This document shows positions 1 through 8,249 of a stretch of DNA of 33,042 bases, piece by piece. Source of the stretch: an uncultured Prevotellaceae bacterium. Lineage in GTDB: Bacteria > Bacteroidota > Bacteroidia > Bacteroidales > Muribaculaceae. The first letter of the stretch is position 1. Each line of letters starts with the position of its first letter. The notes under the pieces are model-generated. The model searched no databases, was not told the origin of the DNA, and saw only the letters and a list, made by a program, of their open reading frames with translations. A program made the position numbers and the translations under genes. The stretch covers positions 1 to 33,042 of the forward strand of contig CAMVPC010000030.1 in the NCBI GenBank assembly GCA_947169265.1, given 5' to 3'.

Positions 1-413
1 GCCGTGAGGGCGCTCCCCTCACCACCTGTCTTGAGGTCGTTGACGAGTGCCACGTCACCAAGGTGCACGCAGCTGTCGCCTTTGGGACCAGGTGCGCCAG
101 GTGCGCCTTTAAGCTCTGCGCTTCGGTATTTGCCATCAAGAGTGTCGCCACCTTCGCCTACATAGACGTAGAGCGTGGTGTCGAGCAAATAGCCTTTTTG
201 CTGCTGTTCGGGAGTTGGGTTCTCGGGCAATTCGCTTGTGCTGTCAATCACCACATAACCTTTAATCGCATTGATGGAAACCGATTCGCTCAGCGTGTCG
301 ATCATGTCAATAAGCACAGTGCCGATGCGAAGAGCGGTGTTCTCTTTTTCTTCGGTTGCGTCGCGAACGACTGCCGCTTCCGCTTTGAGTTGTTCGATTG
401 TTTTGTTAGCCAT
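1..413 (-). CDS. Tail fibre-like protein with collagen-like segment (partial)
   Basis: The reading frame starts at the ATG at 413-411 and stays open to the window edge (137 codons), so the C-terminus is missing. The first 50 residues are charged and helical (MANKTIEQLKAEAAVVRDAT). A segment reading GYLLDTTLYVYVGEGGDTLDGKY follows in parts, and a short Gly-x-Pro stretch, GAPGAPGPKGDS, lies near residues 103-114. Collagen-like triplets of this kind are common in phage tail fibres, where they trimerise. The gene is the last visible one of the tail module and has its own promoter of the shared late type (433-468). Fibre identity is inferred from the repeat and position; receptor specificity cannot be judged because the tip is outside the window. 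Confidence 0.6.
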   Translation of the reverse strand, partial: MANKTIEQLKAEAAVVRDATEEKENTALRIGTVLIDMIDTLSESVSINAIKGYVVIDSTSELPENPTPEQQQKGYLLDTTLYVYVGEGGDTLDGKYRSAELKGAPGAPGPKGDSCVHLGDVALVNDLKTGGEGSALT

Positions 414-432
414 ATTATAGAGCTTTTATTTG

Positions 433-468
433 CAAATTTATAACAGAAAAAGCGATATCAAAAAGACA
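433..468 (-). promoter_or_regulatory. Late promoter P4 (tail fibre gene)
   Basis: On the minus strand a -33-like box TGTCTTTTT (468-460) is followed after 19 bp by TAAATTTG (440-433). The same box and spacing occur at 5627-5662, 14312-14346 and 21531-21566. The box begins directly after the stop codon of the upstream gene. It lacks the host TTTG element, which suggests activator dependence. Confidence 0.6.
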
Positions 469-969
469 TCACCGGGCGATGGCTTTGCGTGCGTCTTCGA
501 GAGCTTCGCATAGCACGGCAGCAGCCTCCTCGCCCACCATGTGCGCCATGGTCTCTTTCATCCTCATCAGTGAGGCGTAGAGTTTTGGGTTGAACCAGTC
601 GCGCCTCTCACGTGGCTCGCCGCTGGTGAAGTAGTCGCCCCAGGCAGGGCCCACCTTGCGAGGCACGTCAAGCCTGTGTTCACGGCGGTAGGCTGCACCC
701 AGAAATGGCAAGTCACCACCATTGTCATGCGTGTAGCCGTTGCCCACACCATAGGCTTGATAGATACCATAGCGAAGGAAGCGCATCACGATGTTTGCGC
801 TCAGCCCGTCATGCGTCACGCTCTCGGTGAACGAGCCCATCAGTGTGCCAGTGCGGCGGATGTTCCAGAACTGCAGTTTGTCTTGCCAAATCTGCACCAT
901 CATCTTCGCCCAGTTGTCAACCCATAGTTGCTGCTGGCGTTCTATCTCCTGTCGGTTCAGCTCTGCCAT
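469..969 (-). CDS. Probable head-tail joining protein (HK97 gp10-like)
   Basis: 166 residues. The N-terminal half is Trp- and Gln-rich and helical (ERQQQLWVDNWAKMMVQIW), followed by a compact section with IRRTGTLMGSFTESV and FLRYGIYQAYGVG. This RTG-L-x-S pattern followed by a body that ends in a helical tail is reminiscent of the HK97 gp10/minor tail family that caps the head-tail junction. The start overlaps the end of the preceding gene by 13 bp. The position among portal-like and connector-like genes agrees with the call. The similarity is weak and by eye, so the family could be wrong; a structural role in the virion is more secure than the exact one. Confidence 0.45.
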   Translation of the reverse strand: MAELNRQEIERQQQLWVDNWAKMMVQIWQDKLQFWNIRRTGTLMGSFTESVTHDGLSANIVMRFLRYGIYQAYGVGNGYTHDNGGDLPFLGAAYRREHRLDVPRKVGPAWGDYFTSGEPRERRDWFNPKLYASLMRMKETMAHMVGEEAAAVLCEALEDARKAIAR

Positions 970-1460
970 TCTGTTGCGTCAAAGGTTAGGTCAATAGGCT
1001 CGGCGACTTCCACCATAAAGTAGAGACCGGTGCAGCCATTCAGGAAGTATTGCCCCAGTTCACGACTAAGCACGCTCTCGGTGCGCAGGTACACCATTTC
1101 GTTGCTCAGCAAATCCTCGTCGATGAGCATACGGGTGAGCAGCTGACGGAACAGCGTGCGGCATTTCTCGAGTGCTGCCGTGTAGGTGTCCATCGATTTG
1201 ATGTTGTAGCGGTGCATTAGGAACACTGTCACTGTGCGTTTCTTGAACCAGCCGCCGTTGCGACCACGGAATGTGGCACCGTCGTTGGTGTCATCCACGC
1301 AGAAGAATGCTGGTGCTGTGCGGAACTGCTGCAGCGGGCCCTGCAAGGTCTCGATGCCAGAGCAGGTGCAGAACTTGAAGTTCTCTGCCTGTGCCAGTTC
1401 GTTGCTCTGCCAAAGGTCTTCAAAGTAGCCTATGTAGTCAAAGAGTTGTTTGGCGTTCAT
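957..1460 (-). CDS. Phage structural protein, tail-completion type
   Basis: 167 residues, no clear signature. Visible features are the Cys pair in FKFCTCSGIETLQGPLQQF, the sequence FFCVDDTNDGATFRGRNGGW, and a Tyr/Thr-rich middle (MHRYNIKSMDTYTAALEKC). The ATG overlaps the upstream stop as ATGA, so the two genes are translationally coupled. A gene of this size between connector-like and gp10-like proteins is usually a tail terminator or head-closure protein. That is inference from order only. Confidence 0.4.
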   Translation of the reverse strand: MNAKQLFDYIGYFEDLWQSNELAQAENFKFCTCSGIETLQGPLQQFRTAPAFFCVDDTNDGATFRGRNGGWFKKRTVTVFLMHRYNIKSMDTYTAALEKCRTLFRQLLTRMLIDEDLLSNEMVYLRTESVLSRELGQYFLNGCTGLYFMVEVAEPIDLTFDATEWQS

Positions 1461-2215
1461 TTTTTCTTCATCTTTTGGTTGAACTCGTCGGCTTCCTTGG
1501 CCTTTGCGTCAAGCTCGGTCAAGGCACGCCAAGTGTCGATATTCAGGATTTCTTCTTCTTTGGTCACATCGCCGCCCGTCAAGGCACGGATTTGGTTGTT
1601 CATCACCTCCATCATGTCGGGCGTGCTACCAACCTCGCCGCTGGGCTTGAAGAAATGCGGGAACAGCGCGGCAAACATTGATTTCAGTTGTGCCCACCAC
1701 TGAATCACCAGCAGCTGCTCCCACACGGCAAGTTTCTTCTGTAGCCCCGGATAAAGCAGTGTGGCAAGGTGCTGCACGGCTTCTTCTTTCTGACTCTGCA
1801 AGATACCTTGGTAGCAGTTCTCGCATTGCAGGTAGTTTGTGAACGGCACGCCATGCAGCTTCACTGGTAGGGCTTCAGCACCATGCAGGGTATCAAGATG
1901 CACTGGCACCTCTCCTGGATCATCCATCCAGTTCAAGCCCTCGAGTAGACCGGGCAGAAGTTCTGGATCGAGAAGGAATCGTTTGGGTTTCTTCTCGCCA
2001 ATGGGTACAGAGCAAACCCAATTCGCCGCCTCTCTACGCAGCACCTTCAACCCTGTGAGGTGGAGCAGCACGGCGAATTTAGCCTGGTGCGGTTCTTCTT
2101 GCCGGGCCTTGCAGCGCATCACCATAGCAAGCTCGCTTTGGTTCAACTCGTGCCAGCCTTTCGGCAGGTCAAAGTTGATGGTGTTGCGCTCATCCGAAAA
2201 AGTAGCACGGGTCAT
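1457..2215 (-). CDS. Conserved phage structural protein, function unknown
   Basis: The open frame extends upstream to 2302, but the extra 29 residues are low-complexity Pro/Thr and lie inside the previous gene. The ATG at 2215 (MTRATFSDERN) gives a 252-residue protein with a natural 26-bp overlap. The product has many Trp residues (NWVCSVPIG, NWMDDPGEV, QWWAQLKSMFAALFP) and a charged helical C-terminus ending KMKKK. A CENC motif is at the centre (LQCENCYQG). I do not recognise a family. It is co-transcribed with connector and tail-completion genes, so a virion or assembly role is likely. Confidence 0.5.
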   Translation of the reverse strand: MTRATFSDERNTINFDLPKGWHELNQSELAMVMRCKARQEEPHQAKFAVLLHLTGLKVLRREAANWVCSVPIGEKKPKRFLLDPELLPGLLEGLNWMDDPGEVPVHLDTLHGAEALPVKLHGVPFTNYLQCENCYQGILQSQKEEAVQHLATLLYPGLQKKLAVWEQLLVIQWWAQLKSMFAALFPHFFKPSGEVGSTPDMMEVMNNQIRALTGGDVTKEEEILNIDTWRALTELDAKAKEADEFNQKMKKK

Positions 2216-3008
2216 CTTTCTCGTTCTTGTAGGGTTCAAAGGTGTTGGCTGCGTAGGCGGTGGAGTTGGCATAGGTCGGGAATGTGCGGATGTTGCCGTC
2301 AAGCCACTCCACGAGTTTCTTCACGTGGAAGTGTGCCATCGCTTTGTCATCGGTAACGTCTGCTCCAATCGTCATCAGTATCTTGTGGATGGCGGTGTTC
2401 TGCTCCGCTGTGGCGGTACGCAGACGCACGGCATCGCAAAGCTCGTCATAGAATTCCGGCGAGATGCAGTGCTTCACCTTCGCTTCAGCCGCCGTGATTT
2501 TCGGCCGCAGTTCGTCAAGGGTCGAGCGGTGCCCGTTAGGCACACCGAAGTAAACCAGCTGCTGCCGGCCGTTCCATGCCAGCGAGCGGAACACCTCCAC
2601 CGCCACATGCGTGTTCACCCACTGCTCGTTGCCGCGCAGGTAGTCAAACAGCTCGTCTGTCGTGTCATCAAGGGCCTGCTGCACCTGCTGACGCAGGTGG
2701 TTCACACGCTCCGCGCTCGCCGGCGCCACATTCTGGTTGCTCACCACCCCGAAGCCGTTCTCCGTCAGCACCAGGTCAAGGTGGGGAATCGCTATCTTGT
2801 ACGCCGTCAGGCAAGCCATGCGCTTGCACAGGTTCAGCAGCGTCAGGTCTTCTTCTCTCTTGGCATACAGGTCGCCGCCCAGCAGTGACTTCACCGCCGT
2901 CTCGCCCTCGTCTATCTGCTCGGTGATGCGCTCAAAAAGTACTTCATCGGGCATCACAGCACTCGGCACATAGTATTCAAATTCTTCGCGCGTCATTGTT
3001 ATTGTCAT
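2190..3008 (-). CDS. Conserved Bacteroidales phage protein, head-tail connector-like
   Basis: 272 residues, mostly helical and acidic, with a repeated hydrophobic-helix pattern (LTLLNLCKRMACLTAYKIAIPHLDLVL; seen in parts) and an AWNGRQQLVYFGVPNGH loop. The C-terminus holds KILMTIGADVTDDKAMAHFHVKKL, then an Asn/Tyr-rich tail. It resembles proteins found beside portal genes in Bacteroidales phages (DUF6712-like by memory, not verified). Its start overlaps the end of the portal-like gene by 32 bp. Confidence 0.45.
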   Translation of the reverse strand: MTITMTREEFEYYVPSAVMPDEVLFERITEQIDEGETAVKSLLGGDLYAKREEDLTLLNLCKRMACLTAYKIAIPHLDLVLTENGFGVVSNQNVAPASAERVNHLRQQVQQALDDTTDELFDYLRGNEQWVNTHVAVEVFRSLAWNGRQQLVYFGVPNGHRSTLDELRPKITAAEAKVKHCISPEFYDELCDAVRLRTATAEQNTAIHKILMTIGADVTDDKAMAHFHVKKLVEWLDGNIRTFPTYANSTAYAANTFEPYKNEKDDPCYFFG

Positions 3009-4377
3009 TATCTTGGTTCAGTGAAACTTCTTTGGCATCGGTCTTTTGGTCTAGTGTGGTCAGCATGATCAGCGGCACGTCGGGCACGGCACGGTCTTGC
3101 CAGCCGTTGAAGTAGATGATAACCCAATGCACCTTGAGCATAATGTCGTGCCACGACTTCTCGAGGCTCTGCTTGAGCGTGAACAACTCGCGCTTGTCGC
3201 TGCCGCTGTTGTTCATCTGCGACTTGCCAGGTGTGGCACCCACGAGGTTCGGGTGGATGTTGTCGCCATAGCAAGTCATGTTGGCTGCCTCCTGGATGTC
3301 TTCACTCCAGTCGCCGCCCTCCTTGCTTGCATCGATTACGTTGATTCGCACCATGCGGTTCTCTTTGCCGTTAGGGTCGATGTAGTAGCCCGTGATCCAC
3401 ACCTTGCCGCTGTTCTCGATGCCAGCCACAAAGTTCTTGATGTTCTCTTTCTCCTGCTTGATGCGCTCGGCTTGCTTCAGCGGGTCGGTGATGTTCTCCT
3501 CGTCGCAGATGTTATACCAGTAGTCGCGATGCACCTCCACCTGGTATTTCACGCTGGCATGGTTGCGCAGCTTAGCTTTCTTGCCGGTGCCGATGAGTTT
3601 CTTGATGTCGAACCAGTCACCGCGGAAGATGGCCGTGTAGTACGGCACTGGGTAGTACTGCAGCCCCGGTGTTGGGAATCGCATCAGCACGGCAAACTTG
3701 CGGTTCTTGGTCCGCTTCTTAGTCAGCCCGTCCCAACCTGGGGCACGCCCCATCAGCACCTCGAGGTGGCCGAGCGGGTCTTTCTCGTCGAGCAGCTGAA
3801 TAACCTCGATGTCCTTGGCCTGCAAGCCGCGCTGGCCGCGCCAGTTGGCATAGAACACATGGTTGATGCGCCCGCGGCTGTCGGCTTTCTCAAAGCGGCA
3901 GTAGCACGCCTCCTTGTGCCGCACCTGCACAATCTTCTTGCCGTCGCGGCTCATGATGAGCACAGCCACGGCAAAGAAGAAGTATTTCATGTCGGTGGCC
4001 TGTTCCAAGAAAAACTCCGCAAGCGAGTTTTGGAACATCCATCGGTTCACCTCCGCGTCGGTGGTCGGTGCGCCAGTCTTGGTGTCGTTATAGCGCAAGC
4101 CGTTGCCGTAGCAGGTGAGGACATTGAACAGTTTGTTCTGTGACATGATTTCGTCCTCACCAATCAGCCGGATCATCTCAAACGGCAGCTGGTCATCCAA
4201 GCCAAACGGCACGTACTGGTACTTGCCGTTATAGCCTGGCACGTTACTCACTGAGGGCAACCCGTCCTCATCAAAGATGTCGGCACTGCTGTCCACCTCG
4301 CTCATCAGCGCGGCCACCTTGCTCTTGCCGACCTCGAATATCTCGCCCTTGGGCAAAGTAAAATCATCTTTTCTCAT
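2977..4377 (-). CDS. Portal-like protein
   Basis: 466 residues. The N-terminal third contains the run YVPFGLDDQLPFEMIRLI, then SQNKLFNVLTCYGNGLRY, a pattern typical of portal proteins in Bacteroidota phages (start of the clip/wing region followed by a GxG loop). Near the C-terminus the sequence NLVGATPGKSQMNNSGSDKRE, seen in parts, is another portal-like signature: a Gly/Ser loop followed by a long amphipathic helix. Portals form the dodecameric ring through which terminase loads DNA. It is odd that this gene sits downstream of the tape measure, more than 10 kb from terL, instead of next to it. It could alternatively be another large ring or tail-baseplate protein. Its ATG overlaps the upstream stop by 4 bp (ATGA). 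Confidence 0.55.
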   Translation of the reverse strand: MRKDDFTLPKGEIFEVGKSKVAALMSEVDSSADIFDEDGLPSVSNVPGYNGKYQYVPFGLDDQLPFEMIRLIGEDEIMSQNKLFNVLTCYGNGLRYNDTKTGAPTTDAEVNRWMFQNSLAEFFLEQATDMKYFFFAVAVLIMSRDGKKIVQVRHKEACYCRFEKADSRGRINHVFYANWRGQRGLQAKDIEVIQLLDEKDPLGHLEVLMGRAPGWDGLTKKRTKNRKFAVLMRFPTPGLQYYPVPYYTAIFRGDWFDIKKLIGTGKKAKLRNHASVKYQVEVHRDYWYNICDEENITDPLKQAERIKQEKENIKNFVAGIENSGKVWITGYYIDPNGKENRMVRINVIDASKEGGDWSEDIQEAANMTCYGDNIHPNLVGATPGKSQMNNSGSDKRELFTLKQSLEKSWHDIMLKVHWVIIYFNGWQDRAVPDVPLIMLTTLDQKTDAKEVSLNQDNDNNNDARRI

Positions 4378-4622
4378 CGGTATATCGTCATGTTGTTAAT
4401 CTCAAAAAGTGTCACGTCGCGGAACTCACGCACCAGTTGGCTCTCCGGGAGGCGTATGCGGTGCGTGCCTTTGCGCCAGTGGCCACCGATGCATGTCACG
4501 CCCTTGTATTCAAGGATGTCGCCTGTGCTCAGTTTCCACACGCGCAGGTCACAAGGATATCCAGCTTCAAGCAGCACAATGGCATCCTTGATATGTATCA
4601 CGCCTTTAGTTGTAGGTTTCAT
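4374..4622 (-). CDS. Small phage protein, function unknown
   Basis: 82 residues from the ATG at 4622 (MKPTTKGVIHIKDAIVLL); an in-frame ATG 15 bp upstream is possible. The sequence looks like a small beta-rich domain (DILEYKGVTCIGGHWRKGTHRIRL in parts) with two Cys. It overlaps the end of the distal-tail-like gene and is ATGA-coupled to the portal-like gene, so it belongs to the same structural operon. No family recognised. Confidence 0.5.
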   Translation of the reverse strand: MKPTTKGVIHIKDAIVLLEAGYPCDLRVWKLSTGDILEYKGVTCIGGHWRKGTHRIRLPESQLVREFRDVTLFEINNMTIYR

Positions 4623-5622
4623 CGAATGTCTCGTCAAATAGTTTGGGAGTGCGCACAGGCACCAGGTGCGCGCTCAGCAGTGAGCTGCGCCGCCAGGTGA
4701 ATGTCATGTCGGCTATGGCCTTGTCTTCGTCGCTGTGCTTCACGTCCACCGCCGTGATTACTACCGCGTCGGTGGCAACGCCACGGTCGAGCAGCACCAC
4801 GTCGCTGCTGCGCGCCAGGTCGCGCGCCAGCGACACACCGGCAGGGCGCAGCGGACCCGTGTAGGACTTCTGCACAGCCGTCTCTTCGAGGTGGTAGAGC
4901 GTCAGGCGGCCATTCACCAGTGCCGTATCGCGCGTGTACTCCGGCACGTCTTCGGTCATGCCCTGGAAGTAGAGCGGCTCCCATGCCCCGAAGTTGTTGC
5001 GCAGCAGCAGGGCGTGGCGCACAGTGGGCAGCGAGGTTACACGGTAGCGCATCGTGCGCTCGCCGCAGGTCACGGTGTAGCCCACCAGTGCGCCCAGCGT
5101 GGTGTCTACCAGCTGGTGGGGGCTCACGTCTATCTCAGTCACCGCGCCGGCGGTCAGCCCCTGGGCCAGCGTGTGGCTCGCCGTCACCACGGCACTGCCG
5201 TTCCAGTACGAGGCCACAGCCACCACATCGGGCACTGCCGACTCGATGGACAGCACCGTCAGTAGCTCCTTGCGCCCCAATGCGGTGTCGCGCTCAGCCA
5301 TCACCGTGCTCAAAAAAAACGACGGTAGAAACTCGCTCGCCGGCTCACTCACCGCCACCCGGCTCTGTACCACATGCACCGTCTTGCTCACGCCGCCCAC
5401 CGTCAGCGTGAAGTCGGCCGTCACTTCCATGATTAGCGGCGACAACAGTTTGTGCAGGTGATAAACCCGCGCCACACCGTCCACTGGGATATAAGTGCCG
5501 TCGAGCAGCACCGCGCCATCGGCGGCGGTGATGCGCACCTCCACATTGGCTGCGGCGGTCACCTCCAACACATCGAGTTCGCTCACAAAGTGCCAGGAGC
5601 CTATGTCATCAAAATTAATCAT
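4606..5622 (-). CDS. Tail protein, distal tail or baseplate-like
   Basis: 338 residues. It begins MINFDDIGSWHFVSELDVLEV and is rich in beta-type Val/Thr stretches (VEVRITAADGAVLLDGTYIP, DFTLTVGGVSKTVHVV), consistent with a jelly-roll or Ig-like virion protein. The C-terminal part contains LFDETFDETYN. Located after the tape measure and accessory genes, and the first gene behind a late promoter (5627-5662), it is probably the distal tail or baseplate protein. The specific role is inferred from order. The accessory genes at 5.7-9.7 kb split it from the tape measure. Confidence 0.5.
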   Translation of the reverse strand: MINFDDIGSWHFVSELDVLEVTAAANVEVRITAADGAVLLDGTYIPVDGVARVYHLHKLLSPLIMEVTADFTLTVGGVSKTVHVVQSRVAVSEPASEFLPSFFLSTVMAERDTALGRKELLTVLSIESAVPDVVAVASYWNGSAVVTASHTLAQGLTAGAVTEIDVSPHQLVDTTLGALVGYTVTCGERTMRYRVTSLPTVRHALLLRNNFGAWEPLYFQGMTEDVPEYTRDTALVNGRLTLYHLEETAVQKSYTGPLRPAGVSLARDLARSSDVVLLDRGVATDAVVITAVDVKHSDEDKAIADMTFTWRRSSLLSAHLVPVRTPKLFDETFDETYN

Positions 5623-5626
5623 AGTG

Positions 5627-5662
5627 CAAAGTTATGGTTAATATTAGCCATATAAAAAGACA
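5627..5662 (-). promoter_or_regulatory. Late promoter P3 (distal tail operon)
   Basis: Minus-strand TGTCTTTTTAT (5662-5652) and TAACTTTG (5634-5627) with 19 bp between the T-run and the -7 box. The start codon of the downstream gene is at 5622, so the leader is very short. Same -33 box as the other three late promoters. Confidence 0.6.
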
Positions 5663-5663
5663 G

Positions 5664-5855
5664 TCAGCACAGGCCGCGGGAGCGGTCGCGCAGCTCGGCG
5701 ATGAAGCGTTTCACGCTCGGGCAGTGCAGCGGATCCTCACGGCGGCTGTCACGCTTGCCGCAAGCCGTGCAGTGGCGGCACAGCACGCGGGCAAGCACGC
5801 TCGGCGGCACAGCCAGCAGCACCAGGCCCAATAAAACTTTTAGTAAGATACCCAT
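5664..5855 (-). CDS. Small exported or membrane protein with Cys-rich tail
   Basis: 63 residues. Residues 1-25 form one hydrophobic segment (MGILLKVLLGLVLLAVPPSV), either a signal peptide or a single membrane helix. The rest is basic and holds CRHCTACGKR and LHCPS, which could be a small zinc or disulfide knuckle. It has a probable promoter (TATCTTTG on the minus strand at about 5878-5885) separate from the late promoter just beyond its stop. Possible roles are a spanin-like lysis accessory or a superinfection-exclusion protein; neither can be shown from the sequence. Confidence 0.4.
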   Translation of the reverse strand: MGILLKVLLGLVLLAVPPSVLARVLCRHCTACGKRDSRREDPLHCPSVKRFIAELRDRSRGLC

Positions 5856-5931
5856 AATTCAAGAATTTATTATTGCAAAGATACAATATATCATCGAAAT
5901 CAAAAGTATTTTATTGGTTAAAAGTGACCAT

Positions 5932-5962
5932 AAAAAAGTCCTGTTGACAAATTCGACAGGAC
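5932..5962 (-). terminator. Terminator of the GHKL-ATPase gene
   Basis: On the minus strand GTCCTGT (962-956) pairs with ACAGGAC (944-938) over an 11-nt loop, followed by six T. It lies about 30 bp after the stop at 5993. Confidence 0.75.
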
Positions 5963-5992
5963 GTAAATCAAAAGCTTAAATAGATATCTACA

Positions 5993-8134
5993 TCAGTCTG
6001 ATGAGGATGAGTTCGCTATTTTATCTATAAAAATCCTATTTCTGAGGGTAGCTCTTTCCAATAAAGTTGAGTATGTTATAACCTCGATATACATCTCACC
6101 ATTTTTCCTTTCTGAACCACCATTAACAGGCTGATCAGGATTGTAAACATAATCAAAATAGTATGCTTTTCTAAAATATGGGTTTGCATCTATTATATCA
6201 TCAAAAGAGAAATTGTCACCAATCAAATAGGCATAGAATGTAGTGACCTCAAACTGGTCTTTACTGTATTTTCTAATTAATGACGCATATTTAGTGACTT
6301 GAGAAATATATGCAGACACATCCTTGTCTGGTGTCTTCAACTCTATAATAACGCACTTATGCTCCGACGGGAAAAGGAGAATATCTGGTCTGCTGTCTAA
6401 CCGCTTTTTGCCAAAGCTATTAATCACCTCTAACTGTTCGGCAGTAAGGTCTTCCCTTATGAATTTTTCTCCATCAATCTCTATGTCCAGCAACCTATGC
6501 TCAGAGAACCCCTTGAAGTGTATAAAATCATCATTTATCATCCAAAGGTTGCTCTCAATACTGTCACTTGACTTTTTGGAGAAAATAAGACTGTGTAAAA
6601 GCGATTCAATGTCATGGTGTTTATCATCACTGTCAAAACAAGATAGTGTTTTATCCAGGATGCGGTGCATCAAGTCTAATACTAATTTTCGGCGTGATAC
6701 ATATTGAGTTAGTTCTTTTCTCATCAGCGGCGGCACAAGCTCAGAGAGTTCTTTGACCTTTCTGTCAAATTTTGACTCAAAAGATTTTTGAGATGGGTCT
6801 AACTCGTCCAAGGATTCAAGAATGTTCTTGATATTAGCATCTTGAGATGCCGTAACCTCTGCATTATATTGATAGACTCGTTTCAATATAGATTGGTCCG
6901 ATTCGCCAGCTTGGATGCCAATATCGTTCAGAACTTTTCTGTCCAATGAGAAAAGTTCTGCAAGATCGTCCAGATTGGCTTCTTGTTCAATCTTTTTTTC
7001 ATTAATCTCAGGAAAACTTGTCGTGATTGTTGAAATAACAGCATCCTGTATGTCATCACAAAGGATGACTTTTCCTGCGTCAAACAATTGTCCCCTTTGA
7101 GCCAACAAATCTTTTTTGCTGTACAGACCAAAACTGCCTCTCAAATCAGAATCATTGTTTGTGAGATAATCGCTACTAACCAAGAATAGAACATAACCGT
7201 CCCTAAAACGAGGTGTAGCCTTAATAAGAGAAAAGTCTAGACCTGTAACGTCATAAGCCTCACCCTTGCTTGTTATTTTAACTAAGTTTTGCTTAATTAT
7301 CGTAGGTGACAATTCAAATGAAGTTACACAAAAATCTTCTTTTGTGCTATCTGTAATTATTGAGTCAAAATCTTTTGAAAGGTAGCTGTAGTTTATCGAG
7401 AAATTATCTTCTCTTATTGGTTTTGGTATGTCATCAGATGTTATTTCTCTCTTGCTGTCAACATCTAAGACATCATTCACATATTTCTCGAACCTAATTT
7501 CTTGAAGATTATCTCTGTTAAGACACAAACGGCTCAAATATCTTGTGAGAACTGATTGCTTTAATTCATCAGTAGTTTGGCAAGAAAACTTCTGTTTGTC
7601 TTCATCATTAAGAGGAGTAGTTAATGTCACTTTAGTACCCATAAATGGAGCATCAGTCACTTTTGTGCACGATTCCCAAATAACTGCCTTGTGTTGGCAA
7701 TAGAAGAACTTTGATAAGTATATTTTTCTAAAATATAACGAACCATCACATTCGAAGTAGCTTTCGATTATGGTATAATGAAAACTATGTAAAAACTGCA
7801 AGCGGCCAGTGCCTAAATTGTTGTAGCCTTTAGTGTCATCATAGATTGTCTTAAGGCGCTTGTAGTTTTCATTATTAAAACCAACTCCACTATCTTGTAT
7901 TTCAAAAGAAACAAAATCTAAATGGTCAGATGATAAAGTTTTAGAGAACTTGACTTTGACAATAATACAATCGCCTGCACCACTTGTAGCCTCAAATGAG
8001 TTGCTTATTGCCTCAAATAAGGGCTGCATAGGTGAAGGGTGCTTTTTAATCTTCTTCAAGAGGGCTGGATAATGAATCTCTTGAGGATGGAAATATTCAG
8101 TATGTGTTAAGTCTGTAAATAAGTCAGTTGCCAT
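5993..8134 (-). CDS. GHKL (HSP90/MORC-like) ATPase with C-terminal PD-(D/E)XK nuclease
   Basis: The open frame reaches 8311, but the ATG at 8134 (MATDLFTDL) follows directly after promoter elements, giving 713 residues. The N-terminus has all Bergerat ATP-binding signatures: N-box EAISNSFEA (41-49), G1 box DSGVG (81-85), G2 box GTGRLQ (108-113) and a later MGTKVTLTTPL. The middle is helical. Near the C-terminus, RPDILLF (582-588) leads to IELK (597-600), a D-x13-E-x-K core, followed by QVTKY, the QxxxY helix seen in many PD-(D/E)XK enzymes. GHKL ATPases joined to restriction-type nucleases occur in prokaryotic defence loci, so an anti-phage or superinfection-exclusion role is a reasonable inference. 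The gene is visibly more AT-rich than the phage structural genes, has its own promoter and terminator, and interrupts the tail module: a typical late-acquired cassette. Confidence 0.7.
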   Translation of the reverse strand: MATDLFTDLTHTEYFHPQEIHYPALLKKIKKHPSPMQPLFEAISNSFEATSGAGDCIIVKVKFSKTLSSDHLDFVSFEIQDSGVGFNNENYKRLKTIYDDTKGYNNLGTGRLQFLHSFHYTIIESYFECDGSLYFRKIYLSKFFYCQHKAVIWESCTKVTDAPFMGTKVTLTTPLNDEDKQKFSCQTTDELKQSVLTRYLSRLCLNRDNLQEIRFEKYVNDVLDVDSKREITSDDIPKPIREDNFSINYSYLSKDFDSIITDSTKEDFCVTSFELSPTIIKQNLVKITSKGEAYDVTGLDFSLIKATPRFRDGYVLFLVSSDYLTNNDSDLRGSFGLYSKKDLLAQRGQLFDAGKVILCDDIQDAVISTITTSFPEINEKKIEQEANLDDLAELFSLDRKVLNDIGIQAGESDQSILKRVYQYNAEVTASQDANIKNILESLDELDPSQKSFESKFDRKVKELSELVPPLMRKELTQYVSRRKLVLDLMHRILDKTLSCFDSDDKHHDIESLLHSLIFSKKSSDSIESNLWMINDDFIHFKGFSEHRLLDIEIDGEKFIREDLTAEQLEVINSFGKKRLDSRPDILLFPSEHKCVIIELKTPDKDVSAYISQVTKYASLIRKYSKDQFEVTTFYAYLIGDNFSFDDIIDANPYFRKAYYFDYVYNPDQPVNGGSERKNGEMYIEVITYSTLLERATLRNRIFIDKIANSSSSD

Positions 8135-8167
8135 AGGTAAAGACGAGAGATAATAGAGTTGACGCTG

Positions 8168-8206
8168 CAAATATACAACTTTATTTTGTGCAAAGATACA
8201 AAAAAG
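8168..8206 (-). promoter_or_regulatory. Promoter region of the GHKL-ATPase gene
   Basis: Two minus-strand -7 boxes overlap here: TATATTTG (8175-8168) and TATCTTTG (8198-8191). Neither has a well-spaced TTTG at -33. The block 8177-8204 is repeated with one change at 23247-23273 in front of the lipoprotein gene, which suggests a shared promoter module. Confidence 0.5.
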
Positions 8207-8221
8207 CCGCTCGAAAGCGGC
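8200..8221 (-). terminator. Terminator of the NYN gene
   Basis: Minus strand: GCCGCT-TTCG-AGCGGC, a 6-bp GC stem with a TTCG tetraloop, followed by six T. It ends the NYN transcript before the GHKL promoter, so these two neighbours are separate transcription units. Confidence 0.8.
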
Positions 8222-8249
8222 CATGTCTCTACAAGAAAGTAGAGAGGAA

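Noticed and set aside
1839-2888. Long plus-strand open frame (349 codons) opposite structural genes
   Set aside because: Antisense shadow of well-supported minus-strand genes with operon overlaps; no promoter or family resemblance.
5996-6030. Hammerhead-like CTGATGAG core on the plus strand
   Set aside because: It is the antisense of the GHKL gene's C-terminal codons and lacks the matching GAAA core and stems.
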